A DNA stretch of 22,729 nucleotides, taken from a virus. The stretch's first letter is position 1, and every line of letters begins with the position of its first letter. Where the stretch lies: positions 1-22,729 of IMG/VR virus record IMGVR_UViG_3300007735_000497; one strand, given 5' to 3'. The notes beneath the pieces were generated by a model. That model saw only the letters and a program-made list of their open reading frames with translations. It was not told the DNA's origin and searched no databases. The position numbers and the translations under genes are program-made. Shown here one piece after another: positions 6,283 through 15,330 of this stretch.

Positions 6283-7628
6283 CCGCCAGCGTGGCCGAGC
6301 GCCTGGCAAGCCTGCCGCGCGACGAGCGGAATGCCATCGTTGATCAGCTCACCCCCGCCGAACAGGAAGCCTTGCTTTATGACTGGCGCGAGTTCCTCGC
6401 CCGCCCCGAACAGATCACACCCGAAGGCGACTGGGACATCTGGCTGATCATGTCAGGCCGCGGCTGGGGCAAGACGAGGACCGGCGCCGAGTGGGTCAAG
6501 GAAGCCGTAAGGAAGGGCTACAAGCGCATCGCCCTGATCGGCGAGACAGCAGCGGACGCGCGCGACGTCATGGTCGAGGGCGTGACCGGCATCCTGTCTG
6601 TCTATCCCGAAACCGAGCGTCCGCTGTACGAGCCCAGCAAGCGCCGCCTGACATGGCCCAACGGGGCGATTGCCACCACGTTCAACGCCACCGAGCCTGA
6701 CCAGCTGCGCGGCCCGCAGTTTGACCTGGCGTGGTGCGATGAGTTGGCCAAGTGGCGCTACGCCCGCGAGACGTGGGACCAGTTGAGCTTTGGCCTGCGC
6801 CTTGGCGATCATCCCCGCGTACTGGTCACGACGACGCCAAGGCCTGTCGAACTGGTCAAGGCGATCGTGGCCGGGTCAGAGGGCAAGGTTCACATTACCC
6901 GCGGCGCGACGATGGACAATCGCTCCAATCTGGCGGGCAAGTTTCTTGAGAAGATCCAATTAAGGTATGAGGGAACCCGCCTCGGCCGGCAGGAACTGCG
7001 CGGGGAAATCCTCGGCGATATCCCGAATGCGCTATGGACCTATGGCCAGATCGAAGCCAGCCGCGTCAGGCAATGCGATCCGCTGGATCGTGTCGTGGTG
7101 TCGGTTGACCCTGCGATATCCAACACCGAGGACAGCGACGAACACGGGATTATTGTTGCTGGCGTCCATCACAAGTCACAGGAAGCTTACGTTCTTGAGG
7201 ACGGCTCAATGCAGGGCAGTCCGATGGAATGGGCGCGGCGGGCAATCAACCTTTACGATACGCACAAGGCGGACGCGATCGTGATAGAGGTCAACCAGGG
7301 CGGAGACATGGTGGCGCAGACCCTGCGCAGCGTGCGGAATACGGTGAAGATTAAGGAAGTCCGGGCCACGCGCGGCAAGCATGTCCGGGCCGAGCCGATC
7401 GCCAGCATGTACGAGCAGGGCCGGGTCCACCACGTCGGCAGCTTCCCGGCGCTTGAAACGCAAATGACGCAGATGACGACCTTTGGTTACGAAGGTGCGG
7501 GCAGCCCTGACCGTGTCGATGCGCTGGTCTGGGCGATGACGGACCTGTTCCCAAGCATGGTGGGCAAGACAGCCAATCAACGCACCCCAGTTAAATTGGT
7601 ACCCATCGTGACACCGATGGCGAGATAG
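6279..7628 (+). CDS. terminase large subunit (DNA-packaging ATPase and nuclease)
   Basis: This 449-residue packaging motor protein has two domains. The ATPase domain has Walker A GRGWGKT (60-66), Walker B FDLAWCDE (148-155) with catalytic Glu155, and a coupling motif TTTPRP (184-189). The RNase H-like nuclease domain (about 270-425) has metal-binding acidic residues in VDPAIS (D277), VIEVN (E337) and DRVDALVWA (D411, D414). It would cut concatemeric DNA and drive it into the prohead through the portal encoded next door. The length is slightly below P22 gp2 (499). All key residues are present, so it should be active. The mode of packaging (headful or fixed ends) cannot be read from the protein by eye. 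Confidence 0.95.
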   Translation: MTASVAERLASLPRDERNAIVDQLTPAEQEALLYDWREFLARPEQITPEGDWDIWLIMSGRGWGKTRTGAEWVKEAVRKGYKRIALIGETAADARDVMVEGVTGILSVYPETERPLYEPSKRRLTWPNGAIATTFNATEPDQLRGPQFDLAWCDELAKWRYARETWDQLSFGLRLGDHPRVLVTTTPRPVELVKAIVAGSEGKVHITRGATMDNRSNLAGKFLEKIQLRYEGTRLGRQELRGEILGDIPNALWTYGQIEASRVRQCDPLDRVVVSVDPAISNTEDSDEHGIIVAGVHHKSQEAYVLEDGSMQGSPMEWARRAINLYDTHKADAIVIEVNQGGDMVAQTLRSVRNTVKIKEVRATRGKHVRAEPIASMYEQGRVHHVGSFPALETQMTQMTTFGYEGAGSPDRVDALVWAMTDLFPSMVGKTANQRTPVKLVPIVTPMAR

Positions 7629-7643
7629 TTTACGGCAGACGCT

Positions 7644-10031
7644 ATGGCGCGAGAAACCAGAGAGCAGCGGCTGCAACGCGTCCACACCGAGGCGCTGACC
7701 GAGTTCGACGCTATCCAGTCCACAATGCGTGACGAGCGGTTCCAGTGCCTCGAAGATCGCCGGTTCTACAGCATCGCTGGCGCGCAGTGGGAGGGTAACC
7801 TCAGCGAACAGTACGCGAACAGACCAAGGTTCGAGGTGAACAAGGTCGCGCTGTCCGTGATGCGGATCATATCCGAATACCGCAACAATCGCGTCACGGT
7901 TGATTTTGTCCCCAAAGACGGGAGCACAAATCTCAAGCTGGCCGACACCTGCGATGAGCTTTACCGGGCTGATGAGCAGGACAGTTCCGCAGACGAGGCC
8001 TACGACAACGCATTCGAGGAAGCAGTCGGCGGCGGGTTCGGGGCGTGGCGTCTCTCCAACCAGTATGAGGACGAGGGCGACCCCGAAAACGAGCAGCAGC
8101 GCATCGTGTTCCAGCCCATCTTCGACGCTGACACGTCCGTGTTCTTTGACCTGAACGCCAAGCGCCAGGACAAGAAGGACGCGCAGAAATGCTACGTCCT
8201 GTCGGCCATGACGATCCAAGCGTACAAGGACCGTTTCGACGACGACCCGCAGACGTGGCCCAAGGTTGTGCAGTTCGTCCAGTTCGACTGGTCAACGCCA
8301 GACGTGGTCTACATTGCAGAATACTACGTCAAGGAACAGGTAACCGAGACGCTGCGTATCTTCCGCTCGCTGGATGGCGAAGAGACAAAGTATTCGGAAG
8401 CCGACTTTGAAGACGATCCCGACCTTGAGCGGATGTTGCTTGCAACCGGCAGCGTCGAGGTGCGCGAGCGCAAGATTAAGCGCCAGCGGGTCCACAAGTA
8501 CCTGCTAAGCGGCGGCAAGGTGCTGGAAGATTACGGGCTGATAGCCGGGTCTGAAATCCCGATCATCCCGGTTTATGGGAAGAGATGGTTCGTTGACAAC
8601 ATCGAGCGTTGCCAGGGCCACGTCAGGCTGGCCAAGGATGCGCAGCGCCTGAAAAACATGCAGCTGACTAAGCTGGGCGAGATATCTGCTTACAGCACGG
8701 TGCAGAAGCCAATCTTCACCCCCGAGCAGGTTGCCGGCCACGAACTCGCTTGGGCGGACGACAACGTCAAACGCTATCCGTACCTGCTGGTTAACCCCGT
8801 CACCAATGCGGACGGCGGCGAGCAACCTATGGGCGCACTGGATTACACGCGGGCGCCGGAGATACCGCCTGCGATGGCTGCGCTGCTTCAGATCACCGAG
8901 CAGGACATGCAGGAGATCCTCGGCAACCAGCAGCAGGCCGAGATCATGCAGCCCAACATGTCAGGCAAAGCCGTGGAGCTGATCCAGAACAAGCTTGACA
9001 TGCAGACGTTCATCTACCTCAGCAACTTCGGGAAGGCGGTGAAGCGCTGCGGCGAGGTCTGGCTGTCGATGGCGCGGGACATTTACGTCGAGCCGAACCG
9101 CAAGATGAAAGGGATCCAGACCACCGGAGAGCCGCGCACTGTCGAACTGGCCCGGCCGATCGTCAACAAAGAGACCGGCGCGATCGAGACGGAGAACGAT
9201 ATCGCGGAAGCCAAGTTCGACGTTGCCGTTGATGTCGGGCCAAGCACGACCAGCCGCCGCGCTGCTGTCGTTCGCGCCATCACCGGCATGATGCAGATCA
9301 CGCAGGACCCGCAGACGCTGTCCATTCTCGGCAGCATGGCCATGATGAACATGGAAGGCGAAGGCCTTTCCGAGATGCAGCAATACTTCCGCAAGCAATT
9401 GCTGAAGCTGGGCGTGCTTGAGCCGAACGAGGAAGAGGCCGCGGCGATGCAGGCCGAGCTTGAGGCCATGCAGAGCCAACCCGACCCGCAGGCGCAGCTT
9501 GCCGAGAGCCTGGCAATGGAAGCCCGCGCCAAGGCGGCCAAGGCAGAAGCCGACACCGAGGCAGCGCTTGCCACGGCGGAAAAGACGCGAGCGCAAACGA
9601 TCGAGATCCTGACGGGCGTAGGTGTGGAGGGTGATGCGGCTATGGCGCAAGCCGCGCCAATGCCAACACAAGCGCCATCTGTTCCGGACGAGCGCACGCA
9701 GCTAGAGCTTGAGGCACTGCGCCTCGACAACATGGAGCGCCAGGAAAAGATCACGGCGGCGCGAGGCAAGGTCGAGCAGATCAACGCCGATCGAGAGGCC
9801 AACAACACAATGGCGCAGGCTGCTTCGGCAATGCAGCAGGCAGTGACCGGCCTGAGCCAGAGCGTGGCAGTTATCGGGGACGCGGTTGGGCAGATGAGCC
9901 AAGCCGTAGGCCAGTTTGCGGCAGTGACATCCGAGAACTCCGACAAGGCCATCAAGGCGCTGTCCCGCCCGAAACGCGTGGTGCGCGAAAAGGGCCGGAT
10001 ATCCAGAATTGAAACTGAAGGTGCAGACTAA
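7644..10031 (+). CDS. portal protein, P22 type
   Basis: This 795-residue protein follows the terminase after a 15-base gap. It resembles the P22-like portal family: an N-terminal region with a DRRFYSIAGAQWEG segment and an EVNKVALSVMRIISEYRNNR helix, a long alpha/beta body, and a helix-rich C-terminal part from about residue 590 with long Ala/Glu/Gln-rich coiled-coil stretches, ending in RPKRVVREKGRISRIE. Portals of this family form a dodecameric ring at one capsid vertex that passes DNA and docks the tail. P22 gp1 has 725 residues and a C-terminal helical barrel inside the head; the extra length here lies in that C-terminal region. No clear Shine-Dalgarno precedes the ATG. Confidence 0.92.
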   Translation: MARETREQRLQRVHTEALTEFDAIQSTMRDERFQCLEDRRFYSIAGAQWEGNLSEQYANRPRFEVNKVALSVMRIISEYRNNRVTVDFVPKDGSTNLKLADTCDELYRADEQDSSADEAYDNAFEEAVGGGFGAWRLSNQYEDEGDPENEQQRIVFQPIFDADTSVFFDLNAKRQDKKDAQKCYVLSAMTIQAYKDRFDDDPQTWPKVVQFVQFDWSTPDVVYIAEYYVKEQVTETLRIFRSLDGEETKYSEADFEDDPDLERMLLATGSVEVRERKIKRQRVHKYLLSGGKVLEDYGLIAGSEIPIIPVYGKRWFVDNIERCQGHVRLAKDAQRLKNMQLTKLGEISAYSTVQKPIFTPEQVAGHELAWADDNVKRYPYLLVNPVTNADGGEQPMGALDYTRAPEIPPAMAALLQITEQDMQEILGNQQQAEIMQPNMSGKAVELIQNKLDMQTFIYLSNFGKAVKRCGEVWLSMARDIYVEPNRKMKGIQTTGEPRTVELARPIVNKETGAIETENDIAEAKFDVAVDVGPSTTSRRAAVVRAITGMMQITQDPQTLSILGSMAMMNMEGEGLSEMQQYFRKQLLKLGVLEPNEEEAAAMQAELEAMQSQPDPQAQLAESLAMEARAKAAKAEADTEAALATAEKTRAQTIEILTGVGVEGDAAMAQAAPMPTQAPSVPDERTQLELEALRLDNMERQEKITAARGKVEQINADREANNTMAQAASAMQQAVTGLSQSVAVIGDAVGQMSQAVGQFAAVTSENSDKAIKALSRPKRVVREKGRISRIETEGAD

Positions 10032-10468
10032 TGCCCGCAGGTAACTGGATCGTCTTTAACAGGGCCAAGCTGAAGCTGGCGAACGGCACGTTCGACCTTG
10101 ACACGCAGACGTTCAAGATGGCGCTGACCACGTCTGCGCAAGCTTTGGATGCGACATTCGTCGGCACGTCCACGGACTGCCGATACGCGGACCTTACGGA
10201 GGAGGTCGTCGGAACCGGATATGTTGCGGGTGGCAAGACGCTGACCGCCACATGGACGCAATCGACGGGCACCATTACATTTGATGTGGATGACCAGGCT
10301 TGGACTGCCAGCACGATCACGGCGAAATACGCGGTGATCTACCTGACCACCGGCAACGCTGACCTGTTGTGCGTGGTGGATCTGGACACGGGCGGCGGGT
10401 CAGTCAGCACGACGGCCGGAACTCTCACGATAACCATCAACGCCTCTGGCGTGTTCACGCTGGCATAA
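10031..10468 (+). CDS. small beta-rich virion protein, unknown role
   Basis: This 145-residue protein starts with a TAATG overlap on the portal stop. The first half (TFKMALTTSAQALDATFVGT, then YADLTEEVVGTGYVAGGKTL) matches a pattern common to small phage structural proteins, in which a short strand KMALT is followed by DLT.E and GY..GG. The second half is Thr/Gly-rich with alternating strands. It has no Cys cluster, signal peptide or membrane segment. The gene lies between portal and scaffold, where P22 has none, so it is probably an extra head or tail decoration. That role is inferred from position and composition. Confidence 0.7.
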   Translation: MPAGNWIVFNRAKLKLANGTFDLDTQTFKMALTTSAQALDATFVGTSTDCRYADLTEEVVGTGYVAGGKTLTATWTQSTGTITFDVDDQAWTASTITAKYAVIYLTTGNADLLCVVDLDTGGGSVSTTAGTLTITINASGVFTLA

Positions 10469-10478
10469 GGGACAGACC

Positions 10479-11042
10479 ATGCAACAGGGATATATCGCGA
10501 CCCTCCTTAACTCGATTGCGGACGGTACGGCGCTTACCAACACGACAACGGCAACGTCTATCCTGCCGGTTATTGCCAAGCCGACGCTTCCGGCTAACTA
10601 CCTGTTCGCGGGCAAAATGTTCAGGGTCACGGCGGGCGGCAGGATCAGCACGGTGGTAACGACGCCTGGAACGCTGACGCTTGATCTGCGCCTGGGCTCC
10701 GTCAACGTGTTCTCGTCGGGAGCGATGTCCTTAAACACGACCGCGCAAACCAACGTCGGCTGGATTTATGAGGCGTTTTTCACAGTGAGAGCCGTCGGCG
10801 CAACCACGACTGCCAACGTGCTGGGCCAGGGATCATGGCAGAGCCATGCAGTCATCGGCTCTCCCGCGCCAACTGCAGGCGGCGCCGGCGAGCATGTCCT
10901 GCCATACAACGCAGCGCCCGCAGTCGGCACGGGCTTTGACAGCACGTCGGCGCAGTTGGTGGACCTGTTCGCGACGTGGTCAGTGGCCAGCGCGTCGAAC
11001 TCGATTACTTGTCACCAGTTCTTTATTGAGGACCTCAACTAG
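10479..11042 (+). CDS. hypothetical structural protein, Thr/Ala-rich beta type
   Basis: This 187-residue protein has AGGGAC about 7 nt before its ATG. It is rich in Thr, Ala, Val and Gly with the alternating hydrophobic pattern of beta sandwiches (GTLTLDLRLGSVNVFSSGAM). It has few charges and no recognisable catalytic motif. It belongs to the block of four small genes between portal and scaffold. I see it as a virion surface component by analogy with similar beta-rich proteins in phage late operons, without a family name. Confidence 0.65.
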   Translation: MQQGYIATLLNSIADGTALTNTTTATSILPVIAKPTLPANYLFAGKMFRVTAGGRISTVVTTPGTLTLDLRLGSVNVFSSGAMSLNTTAQTNVGWIYEAFFTVRAVGATTTANVLGQGSWQSHAVIGSPAPTAGGAGEHVLPYNAAPAVGTGFDSTSAQLVDLFATWSVASASNSITCHQFFIEDLN

Positions 11043-11045
11043 GTC

Positions 11046-11495
11046 ATGCCTCGCATCGGATCACTCACGCAACAACCGCGTCAGATGACGCGCTTCGGCG
11101 CGAACATGTGTCCGATGACGAACACTGGATTGACCAAGCTGGCCGCGAACACTGGGGCGGAATACGTGGAGCTAGGCCCCCGCCGCGTTCCAATGGGCGG
11201 CATCGGGCATTCGCTGTTCTCTACGCCGCTGCTTAAAGCCCCGACATTCACTGGCACATTCTCGCTGTCTGGCGTGACGCGGGATAGTTCCGGGGCAGCG
11301 CTTGACAACTGCGTGGTGGACCTGTTCCTGAACTCGGAGGACACGCTGGTTGCGACAACCACGTCGGACGGATCGGGAAACTACAGGTTTATCGTAAACG
11401 GCAATTCGCAGACCTATTTCGTCAGGGCGTACAAGGCCGGATCGCCTGACGTTGCGGGGACGAGCGTGAACACGCTGACGGCTGTCTATCCGTGA
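11046..11495 (+). CDS. virion protein with carboxypeptidase-regulatory-like (Ig-like) domain
   Basis: This 149-residue protein has a basic, Met-rich start (residues 1-60). The C-terminal part (about 68-148) reads as a small seven-strand beta sandwich: FSLSGVTRDSSGAALDNCVV, then DLF, then TTTSDGSGNYRF, then a final strand FVRAYKAG. The run G-V-T-x-D-x-x-G-x-x-L followed by T-S-D-G-S-G-N-Y is the hallmark of carboxypeptidase-regulatory/Ig-like folds, which phages often place on exposed virion proteins, where they may bind cell-surface sugars. The stop overlaps the next start as GTGA. A surface decoration is the best guess. Confidence 0.7.
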   Translation: MPRIGSLTQQPRQMTRFGANMCPMTNTGLTKLAANTGAEYVELGPRRVPMGGIGHSLFSTPLLKAPTFTGTFSLSGVTRDSSGAALDNCVVDLFLNSEDTLVATTTSDGSGNYRFIVNGNSQTYFVRAYKAGSPDVAGTSVNTLTAVYP

Positions 11496-12286
11496 GTGAC
11501 GTTCGGCTATTTACGGTTCCGAGCGATGCCAACCAGAACGACGTCCGGCTTTATCCTGGCGTTGTAAACACCGCGCTGACGCCTGATCGTGGCCTGCTGA
11601 CGCTGACCGGCTTTGCGCCGGCGGTTGTCGCTAGCGCCCTGATGGCGCTGGGTGTCGGGTCGCTGACGCTGACCGGGTACGCGCCAACGGTCACAACAGC
11701 CGCAACGCCGGTAAATGTGACGGTGACGCCTGGCGCTGGCGCGCTCGCCCTGCAGGGCTACGCCCCGACAGTCACGGCTCAAGTCAGTGTGTCCCTCACG
11801 ACAGGCCTGGGCGCGCTGGCCCTGACCGGATATGCCCCTACGGTAAGCGGAGACGTGCCGCAGATTGTCGGCGGCGGCGGGCCGGGCGGAAACGCGGCGC
11901 AATACAAGCGGCCGCGTCCAAGTCCTGCCCATGAATGGGAGCTTGAGCTTGCGCAGGCCGCGCGGCTGGCGTCGATCGCCAAGGAACTGGCGGCGTCCGA
12001 TCGCCCGCAGGCGCAGCGGATTGCGAAGAAGCTGAAGGATTACACCGGCGAGATCAGGCAGGTGGAAAGCCTGCGCCGGGAACTGGCCAAGCTCGAGGCG
12101 GTGCAGCGGGAAAAGCAGTTCCGCAGCGAGATAGAACGCCAGAAAAGCCAGGATTTGCAGGACGCGGCGCGGGAACTGGATGCCATACTGGCAGACGATG
12201 AAGACGCACTGGACCTGTTGATGGCAAATTATGAGGCGGAAGCAGATTTGCTGCTGGCCGTTTTTGGGTTAGGACGATTGATTTAG
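11492..12286 (+). CDS. repeat protein: four GYAPTV repeats plus C-terminal coiled coil
   Basis: The GTG at 11492 overlaps the upstream stop (GTGA). The 264-residue product has two parts. Residues 30-120 hold four copies of a repeat ending in L(T/Q)G(Y/F)AP(T/A)V, at 38-45, 60-67, 87-94 and 111-118, each preceded by a Gly-rich turn and separated by Val/Thr-rich strands. After a Gly-rich linker (127-134), residues 145-262 are almost wholly helical and highly charged (ELAKLEAVQREKQFRSEIER), as in a coiled coil. This suggests a fibrous or linker virion protein with a beta N-terminus and an oligomerising tail. No named family is assigned. It lies just before the scaffold gene. Confidence 0.7.
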   Translation: MSDVRLFTVPSDANQNDVRLYPGVVNTALTPDRGLLTLTGFAPAVVASALMALGVGSLTLTGYAPTVTTAATPVNVTVTPGAGALALQGYAPTVTAQVSVSLTTGLGALALTGYAPTVSGDVPQIVGGGGPGGNAAQYKRPRPSPAHEWELELAQAARLASIAKELAASDRPQAQRIAKKLKDYTGEIRQVESLRRELAKLEAVQREKQFRSEIERQKSQDLQDAARELDAILADDEDALDLLMANYEAEADLLLAVFGLGRLI

Positions 12287-12335
12287 CCGGTACACCAGTC
12301 AGCCGGATCAAGTGACTGAGCAAGGAAGCGCTAAG

Positions 12336-13190
12336 ATGCTAGACCCGAACGAGATCGAAACCGAGCTGCTTGACGGAGGCGAGACGCCACCGGAGCCCGC
12401 TGCGGAGGGCGAGACGCCCCCAGCGGAAGAGGCCGAGAACGAGATTGTTGTCAGCATCGGCAACGAAGAGCCCCAGCCTGATCCGGTCGCTGAACAAACT
12501 CAGCAAGCACCGGAATGGGTGAAGGAACTTCGCAAGCAGAACCGCGAATACCAGAAGCGGATCCGTCAGTTAGAACGCAACACGCAGGCCCCGGCCGCGC
12601 AGGGTGAGACAACTACCACCGCCCCGCCAAAGAAGCCAACGCTTGCCGATGTGGACTACGACACGGGCGCTTACGAGGCAAAGCTTGACGACTGGTACAA
12701 GGCGAAAGCCGAGTACGATCGCAAGCAGAGCGAACGTCAACGCGAACAGGACGCGGTCAAAGGTGCGTGGGAGGCCAAAATCAATGGCTATAACACCGCC
12801 AAGGCCGAGCTGAAGGCGCGTGACTTCGACGATGCGGAGGCTGTGATTGCTGACACTTTGTCAGTGACGCAGCAGGGCATCATCCTTGACGGCGCGGAGA
12901 AGCCTGCACTGTTGATCTATGCGCTCGGAAAGAACCCAAAGAAAGCCGCCGAACTGGCGGCGATACAGAACCCGGTCGCGTTTGCTGCGGCAATTGGACG
13001 ATTGGAGGCAAGTTTGAAAGTCACATCACGCAAGCCGTCAGCGGCGCCAGAACAGATACCGAGCGGCAACGCTCCGAAGTCTGGCTCCGTCGACAACACA
13101 TTGGAACGACTGCGCGAGGAAGCCGGCAAAACGGGCGATTTCACCAAGGTGATGGCCTACAAGCGCCAGGCTGCCGCGAAGCGCGGTTAA
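12336..13190 (+). CDS. scaffolding protein (probable)
   Basis: This 284-residue protein is acidic at the N-terminus (many Glu and Pro) and then helical and highly charged, with a coiled-coil segment (WVKELRKQNREYQKRIRQLE, about 65-85) and a basic C-terminus ending in YKRQAAAKRG. It lies directly before the coat gene, the position of scaffold gene 8 in P22 (303 residues), where the protein guides coat assembly and then leaves. The basic C-terminal helix matches the coat-binding end of P22 scaffold in kind. I chose ATG 12336 because AAGGAAG lies 8 nt before it; GTG 12312 would add 8 residues. Sequence similarity in this class is low, so the call rests on position and composition. Confidence 0.75.
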   Translation: MLDPNEIETELLDGGETPPEPAAEGETPPAEEAENEIVVSIGNEEPQPDPVAEQTQQAPEWVKELRKQNREYQKRIRQLERNTQAPAAQGETTTTAPPKKPTLADVDYDTGAYEAKLDDWYKAKAEYDRKQSERQREQDAVKGAWEAKINGYNTAKAELKARDFDDAEAVIADTLSVTQQGIILDGAEKPALLIYALGKNPKKAAELAAIQNPVAFAAAIGRLEASLKVTSRKPSAAPEQIPSGNAPKSGSVDNTLERLREEAGKTGDFTKVMAYKRQAAAKRG

Positions 13191-13205
13191 CAAGGACAAG
13201 GAACA

Positions 13206-14480
13206 ATGCCCAACGGATTTAGTAAGGAAGAACGCGTAGCGTTCGAGAACATCCTCGAAGGTTTTCAGGATGCTCTAGTGCTGTCCCGCAACGTCGCTGT
13301 GTTCAACACGGACCAGACGACAATGGAACGCACGAATAACGTCATGTGGCGCCCGCAGCCGTACATCGCGACGAGCTACGCCGGCACCGACATGACCACG
13401 AACTTCGACGACTACACGCAGCTGTCCGTCCCCGCGACGATCGGCTTCCAGCGTTCGGTCCCGTTCGTGCTGACGGCAACCGAACTGCGTGACGCCCTGC
13501 AGGAAGGCCGCCTCGGCGATGCCGCCAAGCAGAAGCTCGCCAGCGACATCAACGTGAGCGTGATGAACGTTGCAGCCAACCAGGGTACGCTTTTCGTCAA
13601 GCGTTCCGCGGCTGCGGCTGGCTTCGATGACGTCGCACTTTGTGAGGCGATCATGAACGAGCGCGGCGTCCAGATGGACAACCGCTACCTTGCTCTGTCT
13701 ACCCGTGACTATAACGGCATGGCGTCCAACCTTGCCGTCTCGACCCGCAGCTTCGGCAACTCGATTTCCGATGAAGCGCTGCGTCGCGGGTTCGTCGGGC
13801 AGGTGGCGTCTTTCGAGACTTACAAGCTTGATTACGCCAACCGCAAGACGGCTGCGGCCGGCGGCGCTGGCCTGACCATCAGCACGCTTGCGGCTGCTGG
13901 TAACTACTGGGTGCCGAAGGCAACCTCTGTTGCCACGACCGGCGAAACGTCGAACGTGGATAACCGCTATCAGACGGTCACCATCAGCTCCACAACCAAC
14001 GTGGTTGCTGGCGATGCGTTCACGATTGCAAACGTCAACTCGTGCCACCTGATCACGAAGCAGGACACCGGCCAGCCGATGACGTTCCGCGTTATCTCGG
14101 TTCCGTCTGCGACGACGCTGGTAATTTCTCCGCCGATCATCTCAAACCAGGGCGCGTCGGACGCTGAAACGCAGTACCAGAACTGCGTTGTGACGGCGAC
14201 CTCCGCCACGGCGGCGATCACCTTCCTGAACACCGTTACCGCGTTCCAGAACCCGTTCTGGTTCAAGGACAGCATTGAAATCCTGCCGGGTCGCTATGCG
14301 GTCCCGACGGATGCCGGCGCGGCGGTGATGCGTGCGGCAACCGATCAGGGCATCGAACTGGTCATGCAGAAACAATACGACATCAACACGATGCGGACCA
14401 AGTATCGTCTCGACACGCTCTATGGGGTTGTCAACAAACAGCCCATGATGAGCGGCCTCATCATGTTCAGCCAGACCTAA
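13206..14480 (+). CDS. major coat protein, P22 gp5-like
   Basis: The 424 residues compare with 430 for P22 coat. Recognisable stretches include an N-terminal helix region, the P22-type NNVMW element, and the central VDNRYQTVTISSTTNVVAGD with the following VISPP strand, which matches the inserted beta domain (I domain) of this HK97-fold family. Near the end NPFWFKDSIEILPGRYAVP corresponds to the P22 segment before the last strands. The protein would form the icosahedral shell on the scaffold encoded just upstream. AAGGA lies 8 nt before the ATG. In P22 the I domain stabilises the subunit. The gene is intact, with no sign of frameshift. Confidence 0.93.
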   Translation: MPNGFSKEERVAFENILEGFQDALVLSRNVAVFNTDQTTMERTNNVMWRPQPYIATSYAGTDMTTNFDDYTQLSVPATIGFQRSVPFVLTATELRDALQEGRLGDAAKQKLASDINVSVMNVAANQGTLFVKRSAAAAGFDDVALCEAIMNERGVQMDNRYLALSTRDYNGMASNLAVSTRSFGNSISDEALRRGFVGQVASFETYKLDYANRKTAAAGGAGLTISTLAAAGNYWVPKATSVATTGETSNVDNRYQTVTISSTTNVVAGDAFTIANVNSCHLITKQDTGQPMTFRVISVPSATTLVISPPIISNQGASDAETQYQNCVVTATSATAAITFLNTVTAFQNPFWFKDSIEILPGRYAVPTDAGAAVMRAATDQGIELVMQKQYDINTMRTKYRLDTLYGVVNKQPMMSGLIMFSQT

Positions 14481-14495
14481 CGGAGAAATCGCACA

Positions 14496-15140
14496 ATGAG
14501 TAACTTTCTCACCGGCGGCGGCCGTGTCTCCGTCACTCTCACCGCAACGCAGAAAATCGCGGTTGCTTCGCAAGGCGCCGTCCAGGTCTATCGCACGTCT
14601 GGTTTTGCCAACTATCCGGACGCCTCGACCCTGATCGGCACCGTCATCAACGGTCAGACCGTGTTCGGCACCTTCACGGGTGGCGCCACGATTATCATCG
14701 ATGCGGGCGGCGGCCTGTCGGCGCAGTACGAAGTCGGCACTGACCCGAACGTCAAGCAGTGGCGCACCGATAACGGTGTCCAGGGCGACGTAACGGCAAA
14801 AACTGTTGCGGTCACACTGACATCGGCTGAACTGCTGACGAACCTGATTACCGGCACTCACACCGCCGGCGCGACGCAGGCTTACACCCTGCCGACCGGC
14901 ACCCTTCTGGACGCGGCAACCTCGTTTGACGTGAACGAATACTTCGACTGGTCGCTGATCAACCTGTCAGCGGCAGCTCTGGACACGATCACGCTGACGG
15001 CGGGTGCAACGCACACCATCGTGGGCAACCCGATCGTGCAGAGCGCCAACGCCTCGACGGGCGGCATCTACGGTAACTCCGCACGCTGGAGGACCCGCAA
15101 GACTGCGGCCAACACGTTCGTGACGTACAGGCTCGCGTAG
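14496..15140 (+). CDS. capsid decoration-like structural protein
   Basis: This 214-residue beta-rich protein is placed directly after the coat gene, with GGAGA 10 nt before the ATG. The N-terminal half is a Thr/Val/Gly-rich domain. The C-terminal half (from about 125) is a module that I recall in many phage head proteins: [12 protein letters not shown], then [11 protein letters not shown], then a final [20 protein letters not shown]-like strand pair. It has no Cys. Its position before the strong terminator suggests it is made in amounts similar to coat, which fits a protein that covers the capsid surface. The decoration role is inferred. Confidence 0.65.
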   Translation: MSNFLTGGGRVSVTLTATQKIAVASQGAVQVYRTSGFANYPDASTLIGTVINGQTVFGTFTGGATIIIDAGGGLSAQYEVGTDPNVKQWRTDNGVQGDVTAKTVAVTLTSAELLTNLITGTHTAGATQAYTLPTGTLLDAATSFDVNEYFDWSLINLSAAALDTITLTAGATHTIVGNPIVQSANASTGGIYGNSARWRTRKTAANTFVTYRLA

Positions 15141-15147
15141 GACTAGA

Positions 15148-15178
15148 AGCCCCGGCTCGAAAGGGCCGGGGCGCTTTC
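15148..15178 (+). terminator. intrinsic terminator after the coat/decoration genes
   Basis: GCCCCGGC (15149-15156) and GCCGGGGC (15165-15172) form a perfect 8-pair, all G/C stem with an 8-nt loop, followed after GC by TTT. The T-run is short, so it may let part of transcription through. Lying between the coat genes and the downstream tail genes, it would lower expression of the latter relative to capsid. Confidence 0.8.
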
Positions 15179-15192
15179 CAAGGGAGGAAGCT

Positions 15193-15330
15193 ATGCCACT
15201 GAAGAAGGGCTATAGTCAGAAGACCATCTCGAAGAACATCTCGACCGAGATGAAGGCCGGCAAGCCGCAGAAGCAGGCAATTGCCATTGCGTTGAGCACG
15301 GCCAAGAAGGCCAAAAGGAAGGCCAAATGA
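15193..15330 (+). CDS. very small Lys-rich protein (45 residues), DUF6496-like
   Basis: The ATG at 15193 follows GGGAGG by 7 nt, one of the best ribosome sites of the window. The product starts [17 protein letters not shown] and continues with [21 protein letters not shown]. This matches, from memory, a widespread tiny protein family (DUF6496) found in phages and bacteria, with the pattern [27 protein letters not shown]. Its function is unknown; the high Lys content suggests DNA binding. The stop overlaps the next start as ATGA. It is the first gene after the terminator. Confidence 0.8.
   Translation: MPLKKGYSQKTISKNISTEMKAGKPQKQAIAIALSTAKKAKRKAK

Noticed and set aside
7206-8219. Long reverse-strand open frame (337 codons) and similar ones at 9083-9955, 2936-3748, 19514-20341 and 13275-14048
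   Set aside because: They lie opposite clearly conserved genes (terminase, portal, primase-helicase, gp10-like, coat). G+C-rich DNA leaves such antisense frames open by chance; their products show low-complexity composition and no family motif.
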